Source: Streptomyces spiroverticillatus (GTDB taxonomy: Bacteria > Actinomycetota > Actinomycetes > Streptomycetales > Streptomycetaceae). Taken from it: DNA of 64,000 nt. This document shows positions 17,734-26,387 of this stretch, piece after piece. Below the pieces are notes generated by a model. That model worked only from the letters and a program-made list of their open reading frames with translations, was not told the DNA's origin and ran no database searches. How positions within the stretch are numbered: position 1 is the first letter of the stretch; each line of letters starts with the position of its first letter. Position numbers and translations under genes: made by a program. Where the stretch lies: contig BMUX01000016.1 in assembly GCA_014650415.1 (NCBI GenBank), forward strand, positions 12,390-76,389. Reading direction: 5' to 3'.

Positions 17734-17753
17734 ACTTCACAAATTTGTGAAGT
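17734..17753. promoter_or_regulatory. Perfect 20-bp palindromic operator
   Basis: ACTTCACAAATTTGTGAAGT is its own reverse complement and stands out as AT-rich in this genome. It is centred in the divergent promoter region, so one dimer could control both genes. Confidence 0.85.
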
Positions 17754-17771
17754 GAGCGTACGTTCAAAAAC

Positions 17772-18683
17772 ATGACCAACGCACTCAGCGTGGCCGGACT
17801 CCACAAGTCCTTCGGCCGCACGCACGCATTGGACGGACTGGACCTCGACGTCCGCTCCGGCGAGGTTCACGGCTTCCTCGGCCCCAACGGCTCGGGCAAG
17901 TCCACCACCATCCGCGTCCTCCTCGGCCTCCTGCGGGCCGACTCCGGCGCGGTGCAACTGCTCGGCGGGGACCCGTGGCGGGACGCGGTCGCCCTGCACC
18001 GGCGGATCGCGTACGTCCCCGGCGACGTCACCCTGTGGCGGAACCTCTCCGGGGGTGAAGTCATCGACCTGTACGGCAAGTTGAGGGGCGGCCTCGACCC
18101 CGCCCGGCGCGCCGAGCTGATCGAGCGCTTCGAGCTGGACCCGACCAAGAAGGGCCGTACGTACTCCAAGGGCAACCGGCAGAAGGTCGCCCTCGTCGCC
18201 GCCTTCGCCGCCCGCGACGTGGACCTGCTCATCCTCGACGAACCCACCAGCGGGCTCGACCCGTTGATGGAGTCCGTCTTCCAGCGGTGCGTGGAGGAGG
18301 CCCGGGACGCGGGGCGGACCGTGCTGCTGTCCTCGCACATCCTCAGCGAGGTCGAGACCCTCTGCGACCGGGTCAGCATCATCCGGCAGGGACGGACCGT
18401 CGAGACGGGCTCGCTCGCCGACCTGCGCCACCTCACCCGTACGTCCATCTCCGCCGAACTGGCCTCCGCCCCCAACGGCGTCGCCACCCTCCCCGGCGTC
18501 CACGACGTCGACGTCCAGGGCAACCGGGTCCGCCTCCAGGTCGACACCGACAAGCTCGACGCGGTCCTGTCCGCCCTCACCTCCTCCGGCGTCCGCTCGC
18601 TGACCAGCACGCCGCCCACGCTGGAGGAGCTGTTCCTGCGCCACTACAGCGACGAGACCGGTGAGGAGGCGCTCGTACGATGA
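17772..18683 (+). CDS. ABC exporter ATP-binding protein (antibiotic/drug type)
   Basis: This 303-aa ATPase of the DrrA-like exporters has Walker A GPNGSGKST, the signature variant YSKGNRQKV and Walker B LLILDEPTSGLDP. A C-terminal extension of about 80 residues is typical of the subfamily. It is coupled to the permease by an ATGA overlap. No clear Shine-Dalgarno is seen 5' of ATG17772, so the message may be leaderless. Confidence 0.93.
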   Translation: MTNALSVAGLHKSFGRTHALDGLDLDVRSGEVHGFLGPNGSGKSTTIRVLLGLLRADSGAVQLLGGDPWRDAVALHRRIAYVPGDVTLWRNLSGGEVIDLYGKLRGGLDPARRAELIERFELDPTKKGRTYSKGNRQKVALVAAFAARDVDLLILDEPTSGLDPLMESVFQRCVEEARDAGRTVLLSSHILSEVETLCDRVSIIRQGRTVETGSLADLRHLTRTSISAELASAPNGVATLPGVHDVDVQGNRVRLQVDTDKLDAVLSALTSSGVRSLTSTPPTLEELFLRHYSDETGEEALVR

Positions 18684-20281
18684 GTGCCGTCGCAGCCCCA
18701 GCAGCGGGCAAGCGCCAACTCGCCGGTCTGGCAACGCTGTTGAAGCTCGCCCTGCGCCGCGACCGGATCATGCTGCCGGTCTGGGTTCTGGTCCTCGGCG
18801 TCACCATGAGCAGCGGCGCGGGAACGGTCGACGAGCTGTACGGAACGGCCGCCGAGCGCGCGAAGGTCGCCGCCTCCATGACCGGCAGCGGCTCGCTCCG
18901 CGCGCTCTACGGCTCGGTCTTCGACACCTCCGTCGGCGGCCTCGTCGCCTGGCGGCTGGGCGGCTTCGTCGCCCTGATGGCGGGTGCGATGAGCCTGATC
19001 ATCGTCGTACGGCACACCAGGGAGGAAGAGGAGACCGGGCGGCAGGAGATGCTCTCCGCCGGGACGCTCGGGCGCCGGGCCCCGCTCGCCGCCGCCCTGC
19101 TCACCGCCCTGATCGCCAACACCGCCCTCGCCCTCGTCACCTTCGCGGGCCTCGCCTCCTCCACACAGGACGCGACCGGCTCGCTGGCCCTCGGGCTCGG
19201 GATCGGCGCGACCGGCATGTTCTTCGCCGGGGTCGCGGCCGTCACCGCCCAGCTCAGCGAGAGCGCCCGCCTGGCGAAGGGCCTCGCGGTCGCCGTCCTG
19301 GGGACCTCCTTCGTCCTGCGCGCCGCCGGTGACGCCGCGACGACCGACTCCTCCTCGGTCCTGAACTGGCTCTCGCCGCTGGGGTGGACCGCCAACATCC
19401 GTCCGTACGCCGACGAGCGCGCCCTCCCGCTGATCCTGCTGCTCGCGGGCGCCGCCCTGCTCGCCTGGGCGGCACAGATCCTGGCCGCCCGCCGCGACGT
19501 GGGCATGAGCTTCCTGCCCGCCCGGCCCGGCCCCGCCACCGGCCGCCTGACCTCGGCGTACGCCCTGGCCCTGCGGCTCCAGCGCGGCACCGTCGCCGCG
19601 TGGGCGGCGGGCTTCCTGGCCTGCGGGCTGCTCTTCGGCGGCATGACGGGCGGCGTCACCGACCTGGTCGGCGGCAACGCCAAGACCGCCGAGATCTTCC
19701 AGCGGATGGGCGGCAACAAGGCCCTGGACGAGGCCTTCCTCGCCGCGATGGTCGGCATGCTGGGCATGGTCGCCGCGCTGTACGCGGTCGGGTCCGTGCT
19801 CCGGCTGCACGCCGAGGAGACCTCAGGCCGGGCCGAACCGGTCCTCGCGGGCGCGGTCGGCCGGCTCCGCTGGGCGGCGGGCCACCTCGTCATCGCATTC
19901 GGCGGCTCCGTCCTCGTCCTGCTCTGCGGCGGGCTGGGCCTTGCCCTCGGGTACGGCAAGTCCTTCGGCCCGGTGCTGGGCGCCTGCCTGGTCCAGGTCC
20001 CGGCGGTGTGGACCCTGGCCGGTCTCGCCGTCCTCCTGCACGGGGTGGTGCCCTCCCTCACGCAGGCGGCGTGGGGCCTGACCGGGCTGTGCCTGGCGGT
20101 CGGCTGGATCGGTCCGGTGATCGGCGCACCGGACGCGCTGCTGCGGATCTCCCCGTTCGGGCACCTGCCGAAGGTGCCGGGGGCGGAGATGGCGTGGACG
20201 CCGGTGCTGGCGCTGACGGCGGTCGCGGCGGCACTGGTGGGCGCGGGGCTGGCGGGGCTGCGGCGGAGGGACGTGGGGTAG
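18680..20281 (+). CDS. ABC exporter permease
   Basis: This 533-aa membrane protein has about twelve hydrophobic helices arranged as two related halves. It resembles permeases annotated as exporters of polyketide antibiotics. With the upstream ATPase it forms a complete efflux pump under the divergent GbsR-type regulator. The substrate is not shown; self-resistance or detoxification is an inference. Confidence 0.88.
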   Translation: MSAVAAPAAGKRQLAGLATLLKLALRRDRIMLPVWVLVLGVTMSSGAGTVDELYGTAAERAKVAASMTGSGSLRALYGSVFDTSVGGLVAWRLGGFVALMAGAMSLIIVVRHTREEEETGRQEMLSAGTLGRRAPLAAALLTALIANTALALVTFAGLASSTQDATGSLALGLGIGATGMFFAGVAAVTAQLSESARLAKGLAVAVLGTSFVLRAAGDAATTDSSSVLNWLSPLGWTANIRPYADERALPLILLLAGAALLAWAAQILAARRDVGMSFLPARPGPATGRLTSAYALALRLQRGTVAAWAAGFLACGLLFGGMTGGVTDLVGGNAKTAEIFQRMGGNKALDEAFLAAMVGMLGMVAALYAVGSVLRLHAEETSGRAEPVLAGAVGRLRWAAGHLVIAFGGSVLVLLCGGLGLALGYGKSFGPVLGACLVQVPAVWTLAGLAVLLHGVVPSLTQAAWGLTGLCLAVGWIGPVIGAPDALLRISPFGHLPKVPGAEMAWTPVLALTAVAAALVGAGLAGLRRRDVG

Positions 20282-20295
20282 GGGTCACGGCTTTC

Positions 20296-20341
20296 GGTAC
20301 GGGGTGGGGCGGGCCCGAGCGGGCCCGCCCCACCCCGTACC
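20296..20341. terminator. Bidirectional terminator, 21-bp perfect stem
   Basis: A 21-bp perfect stem with a GAGC loop lies between the convergent permease and lipid-kinase-like genes, directly abutting the latter's stop. Confidence 0.9.
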
Positions 20342-20343
20342 CC

Positions 20344-21150
20344 TCACCCGCCCCCCGGCACCACCAACCCCCACGCCCCCTCCCGCACCGTCCACGTCCG
20401 GGTCCGGACCGGGCCGCCCACCGCACCGTCCGCCCGGTAGCGGAAGTCCGGGCCCGAGACCGTGACCGTACGGGCGCTCGCCGAGGCGCCCGAGGTGCCC
20501 GCGACCTCTACCTCGACCGTGCCGCCTCCCCGGGAACGTACGGAAACTCCTTCCACCGCCTCGTCCAGGTCGCTCAGCAGCACCCCGTCCGCCTCCACCC
20601 GCAGCCGGTGCGTCAGCAGCCGTTCCGGCGGGGTCGGGCGGACCAAGGTGCGGACCAGGGAGCGGCAGGCCGTCCAGACGGAGGGCGGGCCGCCGGAGGC
20701 CGCGCCCGGCCCGGCCGGGGAGAGGGCCGGGACGCGCAGGACGCCCAGGACCACCCCGTCGCTGTCGTCGACCAGGAGGTCGAGCCGCCGGGAGGCGCCC
20801 TCCAGGACCGCGCGGGCCGCCGCGACCGTGCCCGACGGCACGCCGAGGGAGCGGGCGAGGACCACCCGTTCGCCGACCGGGACCAGGCCCAGGGGATCGC
20901 CCTCCGCCAGGTCCCGCTCTCGGTGCAGGAGACCCACCGTACGGAGCAGCGCGCGGTCGTCGCCGATGACGACCAGCCGTTTTCGGCCCCGGCGGGCAAG
21001 GGCCCGCGCGAACTCCTCGGCACTCTCCGGAAGAGAGATTTTCGTGCGTGCCCCGGCGCACAGCACGTCTTTCGCGATGCGTACGGACTCGCCGTCCATA
21101 CGCCGGGCGACCGGGTCGATGACCACCATGAGCTGGTCGGGAGCCGACAC
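20344..21150 (-). CDS. Diacylglycerol-kinase-like protein with degenerate catalytic motif
   Basis: This 268-aa protein has the DAGK/NAD-kinase-like fold: an N-terminal Rossmann-like half (MVVIDPVAR, LVVIGDDRALLRTV, GDPLGLVPVG) and a C-terminal beta-sandwich. The nucleotide-binding GGDGT motif of true lipid kinases reads IGDDRAL here, so catalysis is doubtful. GTG21150 has GGAAGGA just upstream. Such a gene sits next to purA in S. coelicolor as I recall. Lipid kinase annotation is by fold only. Confidence 0.7.
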   Translation of the reverse strand: MSAPDQLMVVIDPVARRMDGESVRIAKDVLCAGARTKISLPESAEEFARALARRGRKRLVVIGDDRALLRTVGLLHRERDLAEGDPLGLVPVGERVVLARSLGVPSGTVAAARAVLEGASRRLDLLVDDSDGVVLGVLRVPALSPAGPGAASGGPPSVWTACRSLVRTLVRPTPPERLLTHRLRVEADGVLLSDLDEAVEGVSVRSRGGGTVEVEVAGTSGASASARTVTVSGPDFRYRADGAVGGPVRTRTWTVREGAWGLVVPGGG

Positions 21151-21184
21151 CTCGGTCCTTCCTCGGGTAGCATCTTTGTGCAAG

Positions 21185-21212
21185 AGCCCCTTGCGCTATT
21201 GCGCCAGGGGCT
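21185..21212. terminator. Hairpin in the purA upstream region
   Basis: AGCCCCTTGCGC pairs with 21201-21212 with one mismatch, around a TATT loop, in the divergent 209-bp gap. It could be a terminator for a short transcript or a leader structure for purA. Confidence 0.5.
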
Positions 21213-21359
21213 TCGTCTATTCCGGGGCAGCTCGTTCAGCGGTCAAGGCACGCGACGGACGTCAGGAGACGTTTCCGTACGCCGACACAGTCGTCGGCGC
21301 ACGCCATCGCGTACGCCCCTTGACCTTGGACATGCCCCGCCCGGAAGGGGTGTACGCCT

Positions 21360-22643
21360 GTGCCCGCACTTGTGCTGCTCGGTGCTCAGTGGGGTGACGA
21401 AGGCAAGGGAAAGGCCACCGACCTGCTCGGTGGATCCGTTGACTATGTAGTGCGCTACCAGGGCGGCAACAACGCCGGCCACACGGTTGTCGTCGGCGAC
21501 CAGAAGTACGCGCTGCATCTTCTCCCTTCCGGAATCCTCTCGCCTGAGTGCACGCCGGTCATCGGAAACGGTGTCGTCGTCGATCCCGCCGTCCTGCTCT
21601 CCGAGCTGAGTGGGCTGAATGACCGCGGTGTCGACACGTCCAAGCTTCTGATCAGCGGCAACGCCCACCTGATCACGCCGTACAACGTCACCGTCGACAA
21701 GGTGACGGAACGGTTCCTCGGGAAGCGGAAGATCGGTACGACGGGTCGCGGCATCGGCCCGACCTACGCCGACAAGATCAACCGCGTCGGCATCCGCGTC
21801 CAGGACCTCTACGACGAGTCGATCCTCACCCAGAAGGTCGAAGCGGCGCTGGAGACCAAGAACCAGCTGCTGACCAAGCTCTACAACCGTCGCGCCATCG
21901 AGGCCGAGCGGATCGTGGAGGAGATGCTCCAGTACGCGGAGCAGATCAAGCCCTTCGTGGCCGACACGACGCTCATCCTGAACAAGGCGCTGGACGACGA
22001 CAAGGTGGTCCTCTTCGAGGGCGGCCAGGGCACCCTGCTCGACGTCGACCACGGCACGTACCCCTTCGTCACCTCCTCGAACCCGACCGCGGGCGGCGCC
22101 TGCACGGGTGCGGGCGTGGGCCCGACGAAGATCAGCCGCGTCATCGGCATCCTGAAGGCGTACACGACCCGTGTCGGCGCCGGTCCGTTCCCGACGGAGC
22201 TGTTCGACGAGGACGGCGAGGCGCTGCGCCGCATCGGCGGCGAGCGCGGTGTCACCACCGGCCGTGACCGTCGCTGCGGCTGGTTCGACGCCCCGATCGC
22301 CCGTTACGCCACCCGCGTGAACGGCCTGACGGACTTCTTCCTCACCAAGCTCGACGTGCTGACCGGCTGGGAAGAGATTCCCGTCTGCGTCGCGTACGAG
22401 ATCGACGGCAAGCGCGTCGAGGAGCTGCCCTACTCGCAGACCGACTTCCACCACGCGAAGCCGATCTACGAGAAGCTGCCCGGCTGGTCCGAGGACATCA
22501 CCAAGGCCAAGACCTTCTCCGACCTGCCGAAGAACGCGCAGGCGTACGTGAAGGCCCTGGAGGAGATGTCGGGCGCACCGATCTCCGCGATCGGTGTCGG
22601 CCCCGGCCGCACCGAGACGATCGAGATCAACTCCTTCATCTAG
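21360..22643 (+). CDS. purA: Adenylosuccinate synthetase
   Basis: This 427-aa enzyme forms adenylosuccinate from IMP, aspartate and GTP, the first committed step to AMP. The GTP-binding loop WGDEGKGK is near residue 11 (catalytic Asp), NNAGHTV carries the catalytic His, and the VTTGRDRRCGW aspartate loop is intact. GTG21360 has GGAAGGGG upstream. It is a single gene with its own terminator. Confidence 0.98.
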   Translation: MPALVLLGAQWGDEGKGKATDLLGGSVDYVVRYQGGNNAGHTVVVGDQKYALHLLPSGILSPECTPVIGNGVVVDPAVLLSELSGLNDRGVDTSKLLISGNAHLITPYNVTVDKVTERFLGKRKIGTTGRGIGPTYADKINRVGIRVQDLYDESILTQKVEAALETKNQLLTKLYNRRAIEAERIVEEMLQYAEQIKPFVADTTLILNKALDDDKVVLFEGGQGTLLDVDHGTYPFVTSSNPTAGGACTGAGVGPTKISRVIGILKAYTTRVGAGPFPTELFDEDGEALRRIGGERGVTTGRDRRCGWFDAPIARYATRVNGLTDFFLTKLDVLTGWEEIPVCVAYEIDGKRVEELPYSQTDFHHAKPIYEKLPGWSEDITKAKTFSDLPKNAQAYVKALEEMSGAPISAIGVGPGRTETIEINSFI

Positions 22644-22662
22644 GAGCTCTCGGCGGCACAGG

Positions 22663-22696
22663 AAGGGGCGTTCGGACTTCGGTCCGGGCGCCCCTT
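22663..22696 (+). terminator. Terminator of purA
   Basis: AAGGGGCG pairs with CGCCCCTT, with an inner TTCGGAC/GTCCGGG stem, ending in a T-run. Confidence 0.85.
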
Positions 22697-22753
22697 TCGC
22701 ATGCCCGGACACACCCGGCCTTGTGAGAACTCTGGTCAACAGGCGTACCCCTT

Positions 22754-22785
22754 GGTAACTTTCGGCGCTGTTACCGCTAGGTAAC
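22754..22785 (+). promoter_or_regulatory. GGTAAC/GTTACC dyads upstream of the lipase
   Basis: GGTAAC (22754), GTTACC (22770) and GGTAAC (22780) alternate. The last two form the tight dyad GTTACC-GCTA-GGTAAC, about 57 bp before the start codon. It is a candidate operator of an unknown regulator. Confidence 0.5.
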
Positions 22786-22841
22786 ACCGATGACTCCCCC
22801 ACGCCATCCCCGTGTTCCATGAGACGAATCCGAGGGAACCC

Positions 22842-24215
22842 ATGCACCGCATCGCACCGGGCAAGCCGGGCAGGCCGGGCCGCACCGGCCGTCTGGCCGC
22901 CGCCGTCGTCACCGTCCTGGCCGTGACCACCCTCCCCCTGGCCGCCACCGCGTCCGCCGCCCCCGCCTCCTCGTCCGCCTCCGCCTCCGCCGAGGACTCC
23001 TTCTACGCGTACGACGGCGAGAAGCCGCTCTCCGAGTACGCGCCCGGCGACGTCCTGAAGACGCGCACGCTGAAGTACCACGTCCTCGGCATCCCGACGC
23101 CGGTGAAGGCGACGCAGCTCCTCTTCCGTACGGTCGACGCCCAGGGGCGGCCGTCCGCCGGGGTGACCTCGGTCGTCCGCAGCCCGAACGGCGACAGCAG
23201 CAAGGCCGTCTCGTACCAGTCCTTCTACGACTCCCTCGACCCCGAGCACGGGCCCTCCCGCGCGATCGCCGGTGACGTCTCGCTCGGCGGCGCCATCGCC
23301 AACGGCGAGTCCCTGTTGATGGCCCCGCTGCTGCTCGCGGGCTACAACGTCGTCATCCCCGACACCGAGGGCCAGACCGCCAACTTCGCGGCCGGGCCCG
23401 AGTACGGGACGAACACCCTCGACTCGATCCGGGCCGCGAGCAAGGCCCCGGAGACCGGGCTGAACTCCGCCACCCGCTTCGGGCTCGCCGGGTACTCCGG
23501 CGGGGCCATCGCCACCCACTGGGCGGCCGTCCTCGCGCCGAGCTACGCGCCGGACGTCAACAAGAGACTGGTCGGGTACGCGGAGGGCGGGCTGCTGGTG
23601 AACCCCTCCCACAACCTCAAGTACATCGGCGGCAGCACGATCTGGGCGGGCGTCGCGCCGATGGCCGTCATCGGGGCGGCCCGTGCGTACGACATCGACT
23701 TCAGGCCCTACCTCAACGACTACGGCGTGAAGGTCTTCAAGAAGCTGGAGAAGGCGTCGATCGCGAATGCGCTGGGGCAGTACCCGGGCCTGACCTGGAA
23801 GAAGATGGTCAAGCCGCAGTACGCCGACCCGAACTCGGTGGCCCCGTTCGTCGAGGCGGTCAACAAGCTCAACCTCGGCTCGGCGGCCACTCCGCAGATC
23901 CCCGGCTACATCGCGCAGGGCAACGGGGGCGTCTTCGAGGGCACCCTCAGCAACCACCCGGGCATCGGGCGGGGCGACGGGGTGATGGTCTCCGGCGACG
24001 TACGGGCGCTGGCGCGGCAGTACTGCGACAAGGGCAACACGGCCTTGAAGTACCAGCAGTTCGAGCTGCTGAGCCATGTCGGGGCGGCGGTGCCGTGGGC
24101 GCCTACCGCGCTGGGGTGGCTGAACGACCGGTTCGCGGGCAAGAAGGCGCCGTCCGACTGCGGGCGGATCCCGGCGGGGAACTCGCTGGACCCGGAGGTC
24201 CCGACGGGGTCATGA
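22842..24215 (+). CDS. Secreted lipase (secretory lipase family)
   Basis: This 457-aa exported alpha/beta hydrolase has a basic N-terminus, a hydrophobic core and an A-x-A cleavage region (about residue 40). The mature part resembles the LIP/secretory lipase family (PF03583). The nucleophile is Ser in GYSGGAIATHW, a likely His lies in LLSHVGAAVP, and an acid residue lies in between. ATG22842 follows GAGGGA. It is a single gene followed by repeat DNA. Confidence 0.88.
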   Translation: MHRIAPGKPGRPGRTGRLAAAVVTVLAVTTLPLAATASAAPASSSASASAEDSFYAYDGEKPLSEYAPGDVLKTRTLKYHVLGIPTPVKATQLLFRTVDAQGRPSAGVTSVVRSPNGDSSKAVSYQSFYDSLDPEHGPSRAIAGDVSLGGAIANGESLLMAPLLLAGYNVVIPDTEGQTANFAAGPEYGTNTLDSIRAASKAPETGLNSATRFGLAGYSGGAIATHWAAVLAPSYAPDVNKRLVGYAEGGLLVNPSHNLKYIGGSTIWAGVAPMAVIGAARAYDIDFRPYLNDYGVKVFKKLEKASIANALGQYPGLTWKKMVKPQYADPNSVAPFVEAVNKLNLGSAATPQIPGYIAQGNGGVFEGTLSNHPGIGRGDGVMVSGDVRALARQYCDKGNTALKYQQFELLSHVGAAVPWAPTALGWLNDRFAGKKAPSDCGRIPAGNSLDPEVPTGS

Positions 24216-24305
24216 CGGGCTCATGAGACGGTCCGGGGGGCCGGTGGCGTCCGTACGTCGCCGGTCTCCCCGGGCAGGTCGTGCAGTGACCTGAGCGGGA
24301 ATCCC

Positions 24306-24664
24306 GTCCCCTTGGGCGGCGGGACCGCCCCGCCCCTCCCTTTTCCCTCGCCCCCTTGGGCGGCGGGGTCCTTCCGCCGAGCCCCCTTGGGCGGCGGGGC
24401 CGCCCCCCGGGGGCGGGACGGGCGGGCAAGGGGGCGGCCCCTCCCGATCCGGGCCCGCCCCGGTTCCGGCTCCCACCCGCACCTTGGGCGCCGGGTGCGC
24501 GCAGCCCCGGGGCCCTCGGGGCGCCTCCCGGCACGAGGCACGTTCAGGTCCGGCCCGCTGGGCCAAGGAGGCCCCGGCCCCGCCCCTTCACCTAAAGCGC
24601 TCGGCCGCGCGGCTGGGTGGGGGGTTGCTCGCGCAGTTCCCCGCGCCCCTGAAGGGGCACGGAT
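24306..24664 (+). repeat. Composite intergenic repeat, copy D
   Basis: In order: three CCCCTTGGGCGGCGGG units (24309-24405), the CGCACCTTGGGCGCCGGGTG block, CCCCGGGGCCCTCGGGGCGC, CCCCTTCACCTAAAGCGCTC and GTTCCCCGCGCCCCTGAAGG. It is the mirror image of copy C. Its right end (24664) coincides with the truncation point of the regulator gene that follows. Confidence 0.85.
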
Positions 24665-24666
24665 AA

Positions 24667-25191
24667 GGGCGCCCGGTCGCGACCGCCGGCGGAGGGCGGC
24701 ACCTGGTCCGGGAGAGCCTGCGGGTGAAGCACCGCCAGGGTTCCCGCACCTGGTCGCTCGGCGGGCAGGGCCTGTTGCTGATGCCGTCGGCCTTCGCGTG
24801 GCCGCACGTGATCTCCAAGGTGACCCCCGACTGGCAGCCGACCGTACGGTACCCACCGCGCGGGGTGGGCACCCTGTGGGAGTCCCGGGGCACGACCGCC
24901 CCCGAGGCGCTGGCCGCACTGCTCGGCCGCTCCCGCGCCCTGGTCCTGGCGGCGCTGGACTCACCCGCCTCCACCACCGCGCTGGCCGGGGACACCGGCC
25001 TGTCGGCGGGCGGGGTGTCCCAGCACCTGACCGTGCTGAGGTCCGCCGGTCTGGTCGAGCCGTACCGGACGGGGCGCTTCGTCCTGTACGCCCGTACGGC
25101 CACCGCCGAGTCCCTGCTGGCGGGACTCGCCTCAGCGGGTGCGGAGTTCGGCCCCGGCCGTGACCGCCAGAGCGGCGAAGGTCAGCAGTGA
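24667..25191 (+). pseudogene. 5'-truncated ArsR-type regulator
   Basis: The open frame begins right after a TAA at the end of repeat copy D. It encodes only the second half of a full-length ArsR-type regulator: a linker (LLLMPSAFAWPHV...YPPRGVGTLW) and a winged HTH (SPASTTALAGDTGLSAGGVS). Full-length relatives of this kind have about 150 more N-terminal residues. The 3' end also overlaps the convergent MFS gene by 60 bp. GTG24724 could still give a 155-aa protein, but loss of the 5' half makes a remnant more likely. Confidence 0.65.
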
Positions 25192-26361
25192 CAGCAGCGC
25201 CCAGGCCGGGGTGAAGCTGCCGCTGAGGTCGACCAGCAGGCCGAGCACGGGCGGTACGGAGACGATGGCGATCTGGTTGACGGACATCGCCAGCCCCAGG
25301 GCGAAGCCGGTCTTGCCCGGCGGCGCGGCCTCGGTGACGTACGCGACCCACGGCCCGTACCACCCGAAGCCGAAGAATCCGAGCCAGACGAAGACACCGG
25401 AGGCGACGACCGGTGACCTTCCGGCCGGTGTCATCAGCACGGCCAGACCGCCGATCACGGCGACCATGCAGACCAGCACCACCGCATAGCGCCCTGACCT
25501 GCTCCGGTCGCTCCAGGCCGCCAGGCAGATCCGCCCCGCGACGCCCGCCCCCTGCGAGGCCACCAGGACCAGGGCGGCCGTCCCGGCACCGACCGACGCC
25601 ACCCGGTGCAGGTGGAGCACCGTCAGGATGCCCACGCCGCCCTGTACGGAGATCAGGCTGATGCCCGAGAGCATGATCTTCACCGTGGACGGCTCCCGGA
25701 GCATGCGCAGCCGGGCGCGGAGCGGGGCCGCCTGCATGGGCTGCGAGGCGTGTGGCGTGGGCGGCCGACGGTGTGCGCCCATGAAGAGGGCGGCTCCGAG
25801 CAGCGCGACGAGACCGCCGGTCAGCAGGGTCGCCCGCCACCCGAACTCGACAGCCACGTACGGGAGTACGGCCGAGGCGAGCGCCACCCCCAGCGGCAGC
25901 CCCGCCTGCCGGATGCCCATGGCGAAGCCCCGCTGCGACGCGTCGAACCACGAGGCCACCGTCTTGCTGCCGCCCGGCTGGACGGTGCTGTACCCCATCC
26001 CCACCACCAGCAGCACGGCCAGCAGGGTCGCGTACCCCGGCGCAAGGCTCCCCGTGCACAGGGCCAGCCCGACCGTGCCGGCACCGATCCCGACCACCCA
26101 CCGCTCGCCGTAGCGGTCCAGCAGCTCACCGGCCACCAACAGGCCGACGAGGGGGGCCAGTTGAGCCGACGAGACGAGCAGGCCCAGCTGCGCGGTGTTC
26201 AGATCCAGGGCGCTCTGGAGGTGGATGCCGAGTGCTCCGATGCCGCCCACGAAGAAGCCGGAGGCCGCCTGGGTGAAAGTGGCGACGCCCAGCATGGTCC
26301 AGCGATAGCGCCACGGGTCGTGGGAGGTGAACTCGGCTCGCGTGACGGGCTGTTGTGTCAT
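25132..26361 (-). CDS. MFS transporter
   Basis: This 409-aa major facilitator permease has about twelve helices, with the GELLDRYGERWVVGIG (motif A-like) loop between helices 2 and 3 and a related loop in the second half. ATG26361 (MTQQ) is 26 bp from the start of the divergent CGNR gene, so both promoters overlap and leaderless transcription is likely. The truncated regulator downstream may once have controlled it. Substrate unknown. Confidence 0.9.
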   Translation of the reverse strand: MTQQPVTRAEFTSHDPWRYRWTMLGVATFTQAASGFFVGGIGALGIHLQSALDLNTAQLGLLVSSAQLAPLVGLLVAGELLDRYGERWVVGIGAGTVGLALCTGSLAPGYATLLAVLLVVGMGYSTVQPGGSKTVASWFDASQRGFAMGIRQAGLPLGVALASAVLPYVAVEFGWRATLLTGGLVALLGAALFMGAHRRPPTPHASQPMQAAPLRARLRMLREPSTVKIMLSGISLISVQGGVGILTVLHLHRVASVGAGTAALVLVASQGAGVAGRICLAAWSDRSRSGRYAVVLVCMVAVIGGLAVLMTPAGRSPVVASGVFVWLGFFGFGWYGPWVAYVTEAAPPGKTGFALGLAMSVNQIAIVSVPPVLGLLVDLSGSFTPAWALLSLLTFAALAVTAGAELRTR

Positions 26362-26387
26362 GCCCGCCACCCTGCTGTAATGCCCTT

